Source: Stratiolaelaps scimitus (taxonomy: Eukaryota > Arthropoda > Arachnida > Mesostigmata > Laelapidae). From it: 64,000 bases of DNA. The stretch spans positions 21,999,501 to 22,063,500 of the forward strand of contig JABWDB010000002.1 of the NCBI GenBank assembly GCA_019614645.1, given 5' to 3'. Position numbers and translations under genes: made by a program. Under the pieces are notes generated by a model, which ran no database searches, was not told the DNA's origin, and saw only the letters and a program-made list of their open reading frames with translations. Within the stretch, counting starts at the first letter, position 1; each line of letters starts with the position of its first letter. Shown in pieces: positions 1-10,150 of this stretch.

Positions 1-1077
1 GCACCAGAAACAGCTGCACATAATATAGACATATTTACATAAGTGTATATATACACAGATATCCTATCAATAGGTCAATGTTTGCCTTTTGTTAGGTCTT
101 CATATTATAAACTCTATTAACATATTGCCAAAAAGCATATTTTCATGCATTTTTCTAACGTATTATTATTAATCCGCATACAAGCCGCCCCCCCACCTCG
201 CGGTATCCTCAATTTTCTTTCATTTTCATGATCGATTGACAAGCGATCCGTTTTGTACGCCTTACCCAATCCGATCTATCTGCGGCAATAATTTTCCGCT
301 TCATCCGAGGCGGTTCGATTATTTCCATTTGCAGCAATAATTAGCTAGCTGTACTGCTTGTCCCTTGCTAATGAGCGTCGCGTGATGAAATCCCGACGGA
401 CTTTTCATTCTCGATCGATCAAACATGATTTCAACAACAGGTTTAAATCCCTGTGATAGACTGATAACACTGAAACATAAAAAAAAAAAGATATCAAACA
501 GGCTTCTGAAAGGATTCGTTCATTGCCGTTGCATCTATTATAAAAATATGCGAAACTCGTTGGATATCAGGGTATGTGGTGAACGCAATAGATGAGGTAT
601 TGGGGGGCAGTGCCAATAATAAAATCGCCAGAAAGAAAAATATAATAAGGGCACTGGCACTTTCCTTAGAGTTATTATACAATAACCAATTCTGTGGCAA
701 TCCCTGCAATAGAATCGGCTATTCTCCGCTGGAGTATGTTCATTGGGATTTTTCCCAAAGCTGGGAAGAATATGAGCAACATCTAAGCGAGAATGTTTCA
801 TCAACGGAGCTTACATTTTAAATGCGTGCAGCATATGTTGTAAATCCCAAAAGTTATGAATTCGGCCATACGGAAAAACAGATTAGAGGACTCGGCCCCA
901 TCTGTAATCTTCACCTCACTCAGCTAAAGTCGTGACATTAATTTTCATTTGTCAGCATTCATCAACTGCTCCTAGATAGTTTCGTTACATACTCGTTTGC
1001 GTCGCCATGCACAGAAGTATATCTAATAAACATCTAGAAAGCTCTGGCTTCCTAATCATCAGCATCATTATATTATT
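1..1077. other. 5' flank of the LINE; no recognised gene
   Basis: No gene is recognised here. A + strand frame is open from 510 to the stop at 816-818 (about 100 codons), but it has no ATG, resembles no family I know, and its length is expected by chance. AG dinucleotides at 499-500 and 511-512 could serve as acceptors, but no paired donor is convincing. The stretch ends in a short TAT/ATT microsatellite (about 1067-1084) that abuts the retrotransposon. A homopolymer A run sits near 480-489. Confidence 0.5.
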
Positions 1078-1082
1078 ATTAT

Positions 1083-2309
1083 TCCGTCCACAAAAAGGGA
1101 CATACAGCAGAACCAACGAATAAGAGGCCCGTGTCGCTGACGGTTGTTGCATGCAAGATTCTTGAGAGCATAATTTGCAAGTCTGTATATGAAAATGCCA
1201 ACAAGCAAGGCCTAATATCCAACGCCCAATTCGCCTACCGCCCAGGAAGGAGTACGACTCTGCAACTTCTAGAAACGCAGTTCGATTGGGCAAGGGATGT
1301 CAATAGATCAAATCGTTTCGACGTTGTTTATTTCGACTTCAAGTCAGCCTTCGAACGGGTGACTCACTCGAAACTCCTCAAGATCCTGCCCTTCTTCGGA
1401 GTTGGTGATCTTCTCGTGAAATGGATAAAAGACTTCCTTCGTGATAGGACCTTCAGGGTGCGGGTGAACAGCCAATACTCCAATACTGCGCGAGTGACGT
1501 CCGGCTGTCCTCAGGGAACGATACTAGGTCCTCTGATGTATATAATGTACATAAATTCCATAATGTATATATTACCGCAATCCATATCCGTTAAGATATA
1601 TGCAGATGACGTAAAAATTTATTCTAAAGTTGACACGGACCATGAGAGGGCACAACTTCAAAATGCCCTAGATCAGTTCCTGGAATGGACCTTGGGCCTT
1701 GATCTAAAACTATCAATTGAAAAATGTGCAGTACTACACTTTGGTCACGGAAATCCCAAACATGTGTATAGAATTGGTGGACATCCTCTGCGCTCTGCAG
1801 AAACAATGCGCGACTTAGGAGTAATTACCTCAACCACATTGAAATATACTGATCATGTTACGGATGTTGTGCTTCGTGCAACGCGCCGTGCGAACTGGAT
1901 ATTACGTTCTTTCGTAGTGAACGACCCGGCCCTAATTGTTAAACTTTTTAAGATTTATGTTGAACCCATTATGACGTATGCAGCGCCAGTATGGTACCCA
2001 GGATTAAAACTGGACAAAGAGAGGCTGCAAAAAGTGGGGGATAAATTCGTGAAACGCGTCGCTTTTAAATGTCAATGTACGAGGGAGGAAGTGAATATAA
2101 TGCCAATATTGGCTAAATTTGACAATATAGATAAGCGCACATATATTTGTATTGGTAAACATCTTCCCATGCTAATGAGTGCAATGTTTGATGTGACTGT
2201 GACGGCTACCAGAGCTGGTATAAATGTCTTACCTAAATTCATAGCTAAGAAACAATGTGTAAATGACTTATTTCCTTGGAGAGTGTCTCGAGCCCTACGT
2301 GATGGGTAG
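1083..2309 (+). CDS. LINE reverse transcriptase, N-terminally truncated
   Basis: This is an RNA-directed DNA polymerase of a non-LTR retrotransposon. The frame is open from 1056, but recognisable homology begins near 1083 (KKG, then RPVSLT, RT motif 1). No true start is retained, and the GTG at 1131 is only an internal codon used here for numbering. Counting from 1131: the conserved FAYRPGRST block at residues 34-42; motif A with its catalytic Asp at 69 (VVYFDF); SGCPQG at 124-129; the YADD active site at 157-160; the DLGV thumb-side block at about 228-231; and the C-terminal region ending at residue 392 (TAG at 2307-2309). All catalytic Asp residues are present and there is no frameshift or stop after 1083. 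Endonuclease and zinc-knuckle domains are absent, so the copy cannot be autonomous. A one-base deletion near 1086 is possible, because ATT CCG just upstream would fit the family's usual Ile-Pro before the KKG block in a neighbouring frame (inference). Confidence 0.92.
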   Translation, partial: SVHKKGHTAEPTNKRPVSLTVVACKILESIICKSVYENANKQGLISNAQFAYRPGRSTTLQLLETQFDWARDVNRSNRFDVVYFDFKSAFERVTHSKLLKILPFFGVGDLLVKWIKDFLRDRTFRVRVNSQYSNTARVTSGCPQGTILGPLMYIMYINSIMYILPQSISVKIYADDVKIYSKVDTDHERAQLQNALDQFLEWTLGLDLKLSIEKCAVLHFGHGNPKHVYRIGGHPLRSAETMRDLGVITSTTLKYTDHVTDVVLRATRRANWILRSFVVNDPALIVKLFKIYVEPIMTYAAPVWYPGLKLDKERLQKVGDKFVKRVAFKCQCTREEVNIMPILAKFDNIDKRTYICIGKHLPMLMSAMFDVTVTATRAGINVLPKFIAKKQCVNDLFPWRVSRALRDG

Positions 2310-2383
2310 CTTTTTCAAACATATGATCTCTTCTTGGCAAACACATAGCGGCTAACTCAGATATTGTTAAACCTAACCTTTGA

Positions 2384-2404
2384 AATAAAGCGTTATTATT
2401 ATTA
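2384..2404 (+). terminator. LINE poly(A) signal and TTA-repeat 3' tail
   Basis: AATAAA lies at 2384-2389, about 75 bases after the stop codon, followed at 2393-2404 by four TTA units. A short simple-repeat tail marks the 3' end of many LINEs and is where reverse transcription starts. It fixes the right boundary of the element. Confidence 0.7.
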
Positions 2405-5400
2405 ATTCCTATATTTTACACCTGTCGTTGTTCCATTGTACACAACATAAAGCGTGAACAGTACATGTAATTCACAGGCTGAATGAATCAATGCGCCAAC
2501 GTATAATACACTAGCTTCGCCATACGGAACCCGTGTCATTGTATCACATAAGTTCAAATGAGTAAATGGAAACAACACCACTGACGTGGACGTTCTTCGC
2601 TGTATTCCCCTCTGCCGTATCTACTATCTTTGTATTTCTCCCTGCGTACCCTCCTGGCTGTGTATAGTTTTCATGTGTGTAATACCAAGGCAGGTAACCC
2701 CTACGGCTGCCCTCTCTCTCTCTCTCCTCATCGCTCGACCACTTACGTGATGCGGAGCGACGTTGGCGCGGCGGCCCTACCACTCGTACGGGTCGCCGGC
2801 CCAAATTAAACATTACTGCTCACTTCGCAGTAAAAACAAACGCCGAAAATGAACAGGACACTGCCGGCAACGACACTGGCGTCCCAACCAGCCGGGCAGT
2901 CGTTGACGACGATTCGGCGGTTGCTGCTTTGGTCGCGAGACAACATCCGAAGTATCAGAAGCGGTGAGACGGCGGAGGAAACGAGGGGGATCAAGTCTTG
3001 CTATTTATATAAAAGAAGAAGAAGACGAAGAGGACGAAGAAGAACGGGACCGGAGTGGAAAGAAAACATAGAGAAATCAACCCACTCGTCAGAAAACGAT
3101 GAGAGCCGAAGGAACCGGGGAAGGCGATTTTGACCAATATCTGTCTTGAGTCACTCGTGTTTCATTTATCAACCCACACAATTTGTATTAACAAAATGTA
3201 ATGCGCACGGGGAACGCAGCAGAAAATATCGTTATGTTATATAAGCATGTACATAACATGAGTGTATCAGTGTCAATGAATACCAAGAGCAAGCGGTCCC
3301 GTGAGGACCGCTTTTATGGCGAGGTGGGGCAAGCCGCGGAAGAACCGCATCGCTAAATCGTGCCCATTATCAATGCCATAATACGGGAATAATAATAATA
3401 ATAATAATAATCATCATCACGGTGATGTTATCCGCCAACCACCCACATTGATTCGATAGATTCTGTTCTATGGTAAGGAGGAACGGTAAGAGGAGCAATT
3501 CGATTCGTGGGAAGTTCCATGCGCAGAGATATAGTTAAGTTTTATGCTATTATATTTATGTCACTGGCATGATGGGTCAGTGGCCAGGCTTTCTGTCGAT
3601 TGACCTATATCATTGCCTCATGTTATCATGGTCGGCGAAGATGGCTTCATCGACGAGTTGTTGCTGGCTGCAGCGATACGAGTATGAATGGAGTTTGCTG
3701 CGTAACGTTTGCATATAGTCGCTTATAGCGGCATTACAAGTGGTTATTGTTGGCCGTCGACCACATGAATTGACTTATGTTGTGATCAGTCACGAGCATC
3801 AAACAGTGTGAGTATAATACGGCCGCTGAATTCGACCGATCAGCGCGCAGTAACAAGTGATGGCTAAGTGTGGCGTTGCATCGCGACGGCATTACACGCC
3901 CGAGAATTTCATACGGATGCGCCGCGTCTCTCAACAAGGTATTTTGTCCTATGCGCAGGAACGAAACCTTCCTGCTAAAACCATCCTCTGCCAAGAGTTT
4001 ATCTCTTCCCTAGAGTCTACTCCGTCACTCTGTTGCTTAGTATTTGTAGATGTAGCGAAGCCTTCTTCGACGCACGTTGTCGTCACATTTGTAATAAAAA
4101 TACCTGTGAATCGGAGATGCTTTTTGCTCGTCTTGCATAGCACATGAAATATAATAGCCAACAGCGTTCATACATTTATATCATGGCATGTTCGGTTGAT
4201 ATGAAACTAACCACATGGGGTGTTACGTATACGCAAGTGAATCATGTACTTCGGTTTTGTTAAACATACATATGTATGTTAACTTTACACTTGGGTTCCT
4301 ATTAAAAATGGACACTTCGTTGACTGAAAATTGCTTCCCAAGCAGCTCCGCCCGCTAAGCGTATGATATTTCAGCATCTATTCGTGTAAAGGTTGGGATC
4401 AGGTTGTGTTATTTTTCACACTCTTTTCGCTAGCGTAACTCGGGAAAAACAATATTTCGTTTATTTCTACATGTTACAGTTTTGCCTCATGTCGCAAGGG
4501 TTCGAAACGGACAAGCAAACCATTTTTCTGCCCTCGAAGCGCCAGTGTATTTGCTCAGTTGAGTTAAGATTTGTATAATACATATTCAATATCGCATTTC
4601 ATGTGTTGATATATTGGAAACGTGCTGCTTGTAAGAAAGATTGAACGCTCACACACGCATACGAATCCCTGCGTCGATATCTCCGATATGGAGTTCTCGG
4701 TGGTACACGCAAGAAGAATATACTCCATTGACGTAACAATCCCTTTTGTGGAGGGCCTTCCTGGTTGGGCCCCGGGTTCGCCTGTCTCGCTTGGATTCCG
4801 CGGCCGACCAGCCTCCAAGTGTAACCTACACCGCTTGTTTAGGTGATCGAACACATGATGATACCCCCGTAACCTCGGAACTGCAGTTTGGAGAGGCGAC
4901 AACGAGGCCGGATAAAGTAGAGACTGGTGACCTAGCCCTCTGGCAGCCGAAGTCCCTGGGCCCGGGTAACGCGAGGTATGGCTGTACTCTGTAAAGTCCC
5001 CCTCTCTCCCTAGAAAAACAGCGGGAACACGGATGCGAGAGTGGCTCTATCTTCTTGTGACCTCTTCTCATACTAAGCGCGGCTACCAGCTACGCCGAAC
5101 TCAGCACTCCACCAACAAGTGACTCCAAAATCTACGAGAACCCAACCACATACGTCGGCCTCACAAAGATCCCTCGCGCAAGTCCATCTGCTAGGTCTGT
5201 GAACGCTACTAGTGACCGGGGGCTTGTACATACGAGGGTCTTCATAAAAAGCTTTAATTTGTGCGAGCAACCCATCGAGATGTGACCAGCGTTCAGTCTC
5301 GTCCTCCAGGTCTGCCTCAAATATACGACAGCCTCTCTCGCGCCTAACGCTCTTTGCCAATGGACCAGAGGAACAGATTCAGGGATAAGGGATGGAGATT

Positions 5401-7466
5401 CCCTCGAACGACCGCCCGAACAGCATTTCGCTAGGATTTACGATGTCAACAAGGACAGCTGCGGTGACCGCTATCGGCTCAGATGGGTACGACCGTACGA
5501 ATGTAGGAGTTCAACAATCTGCACATGTCCGGCAAACGTTCGTGACGTCCCAACACGCCGGTGAAAGCGGGACACTGTTGGCGGACAGTGCGGCGCGCCA
5601 GACCTCGAGATTGCTCAGGAAGATGATCGGACCGTTGTCGGGGAGAAGCCAACGAGTCGCTGAGGTCAGTAAAAGGGATGATGTTGTTCGCATTTTTGTG
5701 CAATCGACAACGAGAGGACGACGACGACGCACATCAAGTGTCCACATTGCAGCGCCTCTGCCGTGTCCTCGCACGGGGAAGCAGCACCACCGAAGATGCA
5801 TTCCCCCGCCTTTCTTACCCGTCACTGGACCGTTTTTCCGCCATCAGTGTGATGCTCCCTTGTGCTGATTCTCGTTCTGCTCAGGTCTGCTTGTCCGAAC
5901 CCGTAACTCCAGCAGCTGGCACAGCCGTCATAGGGAAGGTCTTTGTCGGGGTATTTTTCGTTCTATTTTTTTTTTTGTTATCTCGTCTCGTCTGACAATG
6001 AAGGCGTCATATAACTGCCAGTTAGACTGTTCACCGAGATACTATTCTTTGCTTGAAGCTCAACGAAACGTTTGGAATGATGGATTATACTGACGTTGGA
6101 TACTGACATCTGCGAGCATGCTAATCACTGGCGCACATTTTTCCTGCTCCATTATAGACGCTTTATACGAAATCAATCGTTTTTATATTCCACATTTTTT
6201 GTGTAGCATCACTGTTGTTCGGTTACGGTGACACTGCAAGTCTCTCTGTATATCGTTGTAATGGCTTTCGCGTGCAGTTTGACTGGTTGGCTATCTGCAC
6301 GATAGATACAGATTACTAGATCTCTAGTTCATTCCTACGACTGGCCGTAAATAAAGACAACAATTGGTGTTCGATACGAAGCACAACCAGAACGCTATCT
6401 TCATAAACATATTTGTCCAATATTACTGCTCCAGAGAACATTTAGCACAGTTTAACCAAATTTACCCTTATTGGTGGGCTCTGAGCAAGTGTACGTTGAC
6501 GGAACTTTTGTGCCGCCTAAAGCCTATATAGCCCGTTGCGTAATTACAGTGCACCCTCATAGGAAGTTTTGGCTGACGACTTAATGGCTTCTTCGCAACG
6601 CGAACTTGGTCACAGAATAGTGCGCTTTTATTACTTGAGGGTCGTCCCCTGATTTAAGTCTATCTCTTGCCAGAAAACGTTTAATGCTTATGGCTTTGTT
6701 TACCCAAGGAAGCCACCCGTCCAACCCAGAGCGGCGCTAGACAAAGTTAGACATTTACAGATTACGTTCACATAGTCTGTCTAGAATATTGTTGTTTGCC
6801 CGTCATAGGGACGCTTCGCTTCGAGTTTTCATCGTTGTGGGCTATTATTGCAGATAGTGATACGCGATGTCATTTATATCGAGAAGGGGCAGTGTTTGTG
6901 TAGTGTCCAGAACGTATGTGGATGTCGACCTGCGAGATGATCATTTGAGTCCATAACTAGATCAGTGTGCAGTCCAGAGTGGAAACTATCGAAGGGAGCG
7001 TGTGAAATAAATGATAAAGTTCAACCCGGAAATATTTAGAGAGAGAGAGGGAGAGAGAGAGAAATGGAAGAGACACAGCGCAGGGGAAAGAAAGCTTAGG
7101 ATATCCCGTTCTATGTATAATGAGTTTGACCATCCAGTAGCCGCGTCCACTAAGGGAGCTGACTTTGGTCCCTCAACTTGCCCGTCCTCAAAGCCGCCTT
7201 CGGGGCTACAAGCGCGTCCCGTTGTTGTCGCTTAGGGTTATCTGACTATTATCTATTAATGAATCGGGTAATCCCTACCGGTCGATTGGAGGAGTTTAGG
7301 CTTGCTTCGTACAGCAGGGCAGAAGGATTGGAGATTGGCGAACGCTCGTCGACCCCGAAGCCTTCTAAGGCCCCGGTACACTGGGCTGTAGGATGACAGC
7401 ATCTCGCTGGAAGCCTTTGAGGGAGCATGGAATGGAAGAGATAGACGTGCAATAGCTAATGGTCAC
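2405..7466. other. Gene-poor stretch with GC-rich islands
   Basis: No recognised gene. Noted contents: a CT run near 2710-2727; a 7-bp perfect inverted repeat at 2813-2833; a purine-rich AAG/GAC tract at about 3012-3050; an AAT array at 3388-3410 followed by TCA repeats; a GC-rich block at 4740-5900 with overlapping frames on both strands (the longest is 158 codons from an ATG at 5392); and a GA-rich tract at 7038-7062. None of the predicted peptides resembles a family I know, and their lengths are within chance. About 5,990-7,000 shows no structure I can name. Confidence 0.4.
7038..7062. repeat. (GA)n microsatellite
   Basis: A purine-only GAGA run with one GGG interruption. Similar CT/GA tracts occur near 13845, 24324, 24887, 26560, 27250, 37306, 56750, 57548 and 58585. 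Confidence 0.85.
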
Positions 7467-7500
7467 CTCTTGTAGATATATATATATATATATACAAGAG
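7467..7500. repeat. (AT)n tract inside an 8-bp inverted repeat
   Basis: CTCTTGTA (7467-7474) and its exact complement TACAAGAG (7493-7500) enclose an AT run at 7476-7494. The whole 34-bp unit can fold as one hairpin. It resembles the larger hairpin at 16735. Confidence 0.8.
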
Positions 7501-10095
7501 AGAGAGAGAAGGCTAAACCGTGTAAAGGAATAAATGTTTAGCAGAACTATTGTACATAGCGATACTGTAGGCTTACCTAACAGAACGTAAAGGGTATGCG
7601 GACAAAAGCTTCTGACCGCTTTGAGTCGACTTGGTGGGAGTATTTTTTTTTGCATTTGATAGGATCACATATGATCTGCGTGTCAGAACAATTAGTATAC
7701 GACTTATAGGAAAATCTCGAATCAGAATCTGTAATGACAATAGTCAATGGTTAACGTGTACGCCGTACGGTGCGAATAAATAACAATTGTATTCTTTGGC
7801 GAAATCCTATTTATTATTATATTTTTTCTCCTATATCAGCGATTCTGCATTTTCCCTCTTCCTTTGACCGCAAAGGCGACCAAAAGACACAGAAAAATCG
7901 AAACCTTGTCGTCAGGTTGTTCCTTTCAAGTTTCGTATCTATCTCTTCCGGATTGCCCTCGTTTCTTTCTGCTGCCGACCTTTGCTTCGCTGTGACCACA
8001 CAGGTGATTTCATTCAGCAGCTGTTGCATCACTCGACGATCGGCACGCATCCTGTAGTCGAGACATGGCTATGGGGCTAGACACTATGCGCAGAAGGCCA
8101 CGCGGAATCTTCGTATTGCTTTGGACTAGTTCACTCTACTTCTTGGTCTCTGGAGATCCATTTGTGAAAACGGGAACCGACCCCCTTCAAAGCCAAACGG
8201 AGAACGAGAAAAAGTAGAAGAAAGTGATGGCCTTCGTCGCCTCTGTTCAAAGTAAACACCGAGTAGAGGGAGTGGAGGAGAGCCAGGTGGAGGCATTGCC
8301 AAAAAAACAAAGCGCGAACGAACCTAAGCAACGGACGATGCATCACTTGAGCGGACGTCCTATACAAGTTGCCATCTTTAACTTTATGGCAGATGTATCC
8401 GATTGTCTGCGGCTATCGGCGAAGAAAATAGCAAGGAGCAGGGACACGAGCAATTATCTGAATAAGGAGCTAGAGTAGTAACGATATGAGAACTCATTTA
8501 ACTCGAAATTAATCAGTTAGCTTTGAATTTATTAAGGACATATTCACAAATATGTTTCACCTACTACGAGATATTTGTTACATTCGCAATATTTCATGTA
8601 TAGGCATGCCATCATCTGAATCTCTATACCACCTGCAATTCATCATATTTCTGGTACAGGACATTATGCACCTGTTATGATTCTTGTAATCTGAAAAACT
8701 CTCTGCACGAAATGTACCATCAAGGTGCATTTGATCGCCCCTTGTCACCCTTGTCTATTATGACCTCGCACATCAAACCAAAACCAAAATTCCCATAGTG
8801 CTGGGTGGCTTGGTAAGATTAGTCTGTGCTCAGTATCTATCAATGCGTCTATCATTTTCCATTTGCCTACCTATATTCCACGTTTCGATAATCAAAGCGC
8901 CCCTCCCGCCATCGCCCCACAACGCCAATGCCGCTTCATTTCGCTTAGTCCGTTCGGCGAATTGCCTCACCCCATCAACTGCGATTAAACCACACGAGAC
9001 GATACGACACTACACCACGTCAGGCCGGTCAGTGTGCCCCCGGAAACCTGGAACAAACAAGCCGGGAACAATTAGGAGTTGAAGACGCGGTGTGTGAGGG
9101 TTCGACGGGTGACGCCGTACGAGGGCGTGGTTCCTTTCGCGTACTGCGTGTGCTGGTCCGCAACTACTACCGCTGCGAACACCAGCAACTGAACTCGGTG
9201 AACAGTGTCATTGTCTCGTGCTGTCTCGACAGTATACACCTCGGGTGAGGCGAACCCAGCAAGACCCAGCCAACTACCTTCTACGATCGCACCACGCCTT
9301 TAATGCACTTCGCTGGCTCGTTCACTGACTGGCGTGGCACGAAGATTGTTTCGGGCAGCAAGATGATCCGACGATCCACTAGACGATGGCCATGTCTGCT
9401 CTATTTTTATGAGGAGTCATATGGTGACAACATTGCCAGTGGATGAATGGGAATCCAATGGGCTAAACAAATATAAGGCCAAGTCGCTGGGAAGTCAGGA
9501 ATCGCGCACGGCGTTGTTCAAACGATGTTTGCTCGGTGTGCCTTTGCTGTTTTTGGTGGATACATTGCGTTCTATGGTATCGAGCTGCTGAATGGACTGA
9601 CCAACGCTTAGTAGACTCCCTTCCGTTCGACGGGACATGTCACGAAAGAGCACAATTTTGTTTCTATCGCTCCTTCCCTTATTCAAATGATCATTAAACA
9701 GCCGCCCCCCCCCACAAGTGAGCTCATGTGAAATTTCTGTGCACGCTTCACGATCGCTATTGACCATAGCTGAAGTGGGTCTCTTGTCGGACTGGAATTA
9801 GCGTAATCTTCTTTTCGATATGAGCAGGTTGAAGTTGTTGCATGAGCACTGGTGCCTTGAAATAGTTCTAACTGGAAGGACAGACGCTATAAGTCACTCA
9901 CTACGTTAGAACTAAGCTTACAACGGGAGTCAGTATCAATGTAAATGGGGTATACAGGCCGAGATGTAAGAGTACCGTTTAAACTTCTATGGACTCTAAA
10001 AGGAGGATGATGACAATGCTACTATAAACTTCGCTAATTTACCCAAACCATGTTATCCATGACAACATGGTACATTATGTACGTTTAATTGCAAC
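7501..10095. other. Gene-poor stretch
   Basis: No recognised gene. Several open frames of 60-100 codons lie on both strands, for example at 7770-8057 and 8798-9082, none with recognisable motifs. A C-homopolymer run lies near 9705. Nothing else stands out. Confidence 0.35.
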
Positions 10096-10150
10096 AGCTA
10101 ACTATTGCCACTCCGTTGTGTTGTTTGTTCGCCTCTCTTTCCAGGTAAGT
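10096..10150 (+). promoter_or_regulatory. Candidate recursive splice site (ratchet point)
   Basis: The sequence shows a CTAAC branch-point match at 10098-10102, then a pyrimidine-rich tract (about 10121-10142), then CAG|GTAAGT at 10142-10150. A full 3' splice site is therefore joined directly to a consensus 5' splice site with no exon between. In Drosophila this arrangement is known to mark recursive splice sites, where long introns are removed in steps. It lies on the same strand as the lectin exon at 53196, in a region with no recognised coding sequence, as expected if this is very long intron. The nine-base CAGGTAAGT alone could occur by chance in 64 kb; the added tract and branch point make chance less likely. 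The link to any particular gene is inference. Confidence 0.45.

Larger units (their letters stand above)
1078..2404 (+). mobile_element. 5'-truncated non-LTR retrotransposon (LINE), Jockey/CR1-like group
   Basis: This is a fragment of a LINE that copies itself by target-primed reverse transcription. Only the reverse-transcriptase part and the 3' end remain; the upstream gag-like frame and the AP endonuclease are missing, as expected from 5' truncation during insertion. The left edge lies in an ATT microsatellite at about 1067-1084. The right edge is a TTA-repeat tail (2393-2404) after an AATAAA hexamer (2384-2389). The coding frame is unbroken over about 400 codons, which argues for a fairly recent insertion. 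ATT repeats at both ends may mean insertion into a pre-existing ATT tract, microhomology at the 5' junction, or a target-site duplication. Clade assignment is tentative: the frame has the general Jockey/CR1 look, but the deciding endonuclease is absent. Confidence 0.88.

Noticed and set aside
510..818. About 100-codon + frame before the LINE, considered as an exon
   Set aside because: No ATG, no convincing donor, no recognised domain.
5005..5020. CCCTAGAAA resembling a piggyBac terminus
   Set aside because: Only nine bases, with no inverted partner and no transposase nearby.
4740..5360. GC-rich block with frames on both strands, considered as a SINE or gene fragment
   Set aside because: No tRNA-like boxes, tail or recognised protein motif.
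5392..5868. 158-codon + frame from an ATG
   Set aside because: No recognisable domain; the length is within chance for 64 kb over six frames, and the minus strand is equally open.
7560..7585. Weak recursive-site-like sequence on minus (TTAG|GTAAGC)
   Set aside because: The pyrimidine tract is poor and the donor is not full consensus; much weaker than the site at 10145.
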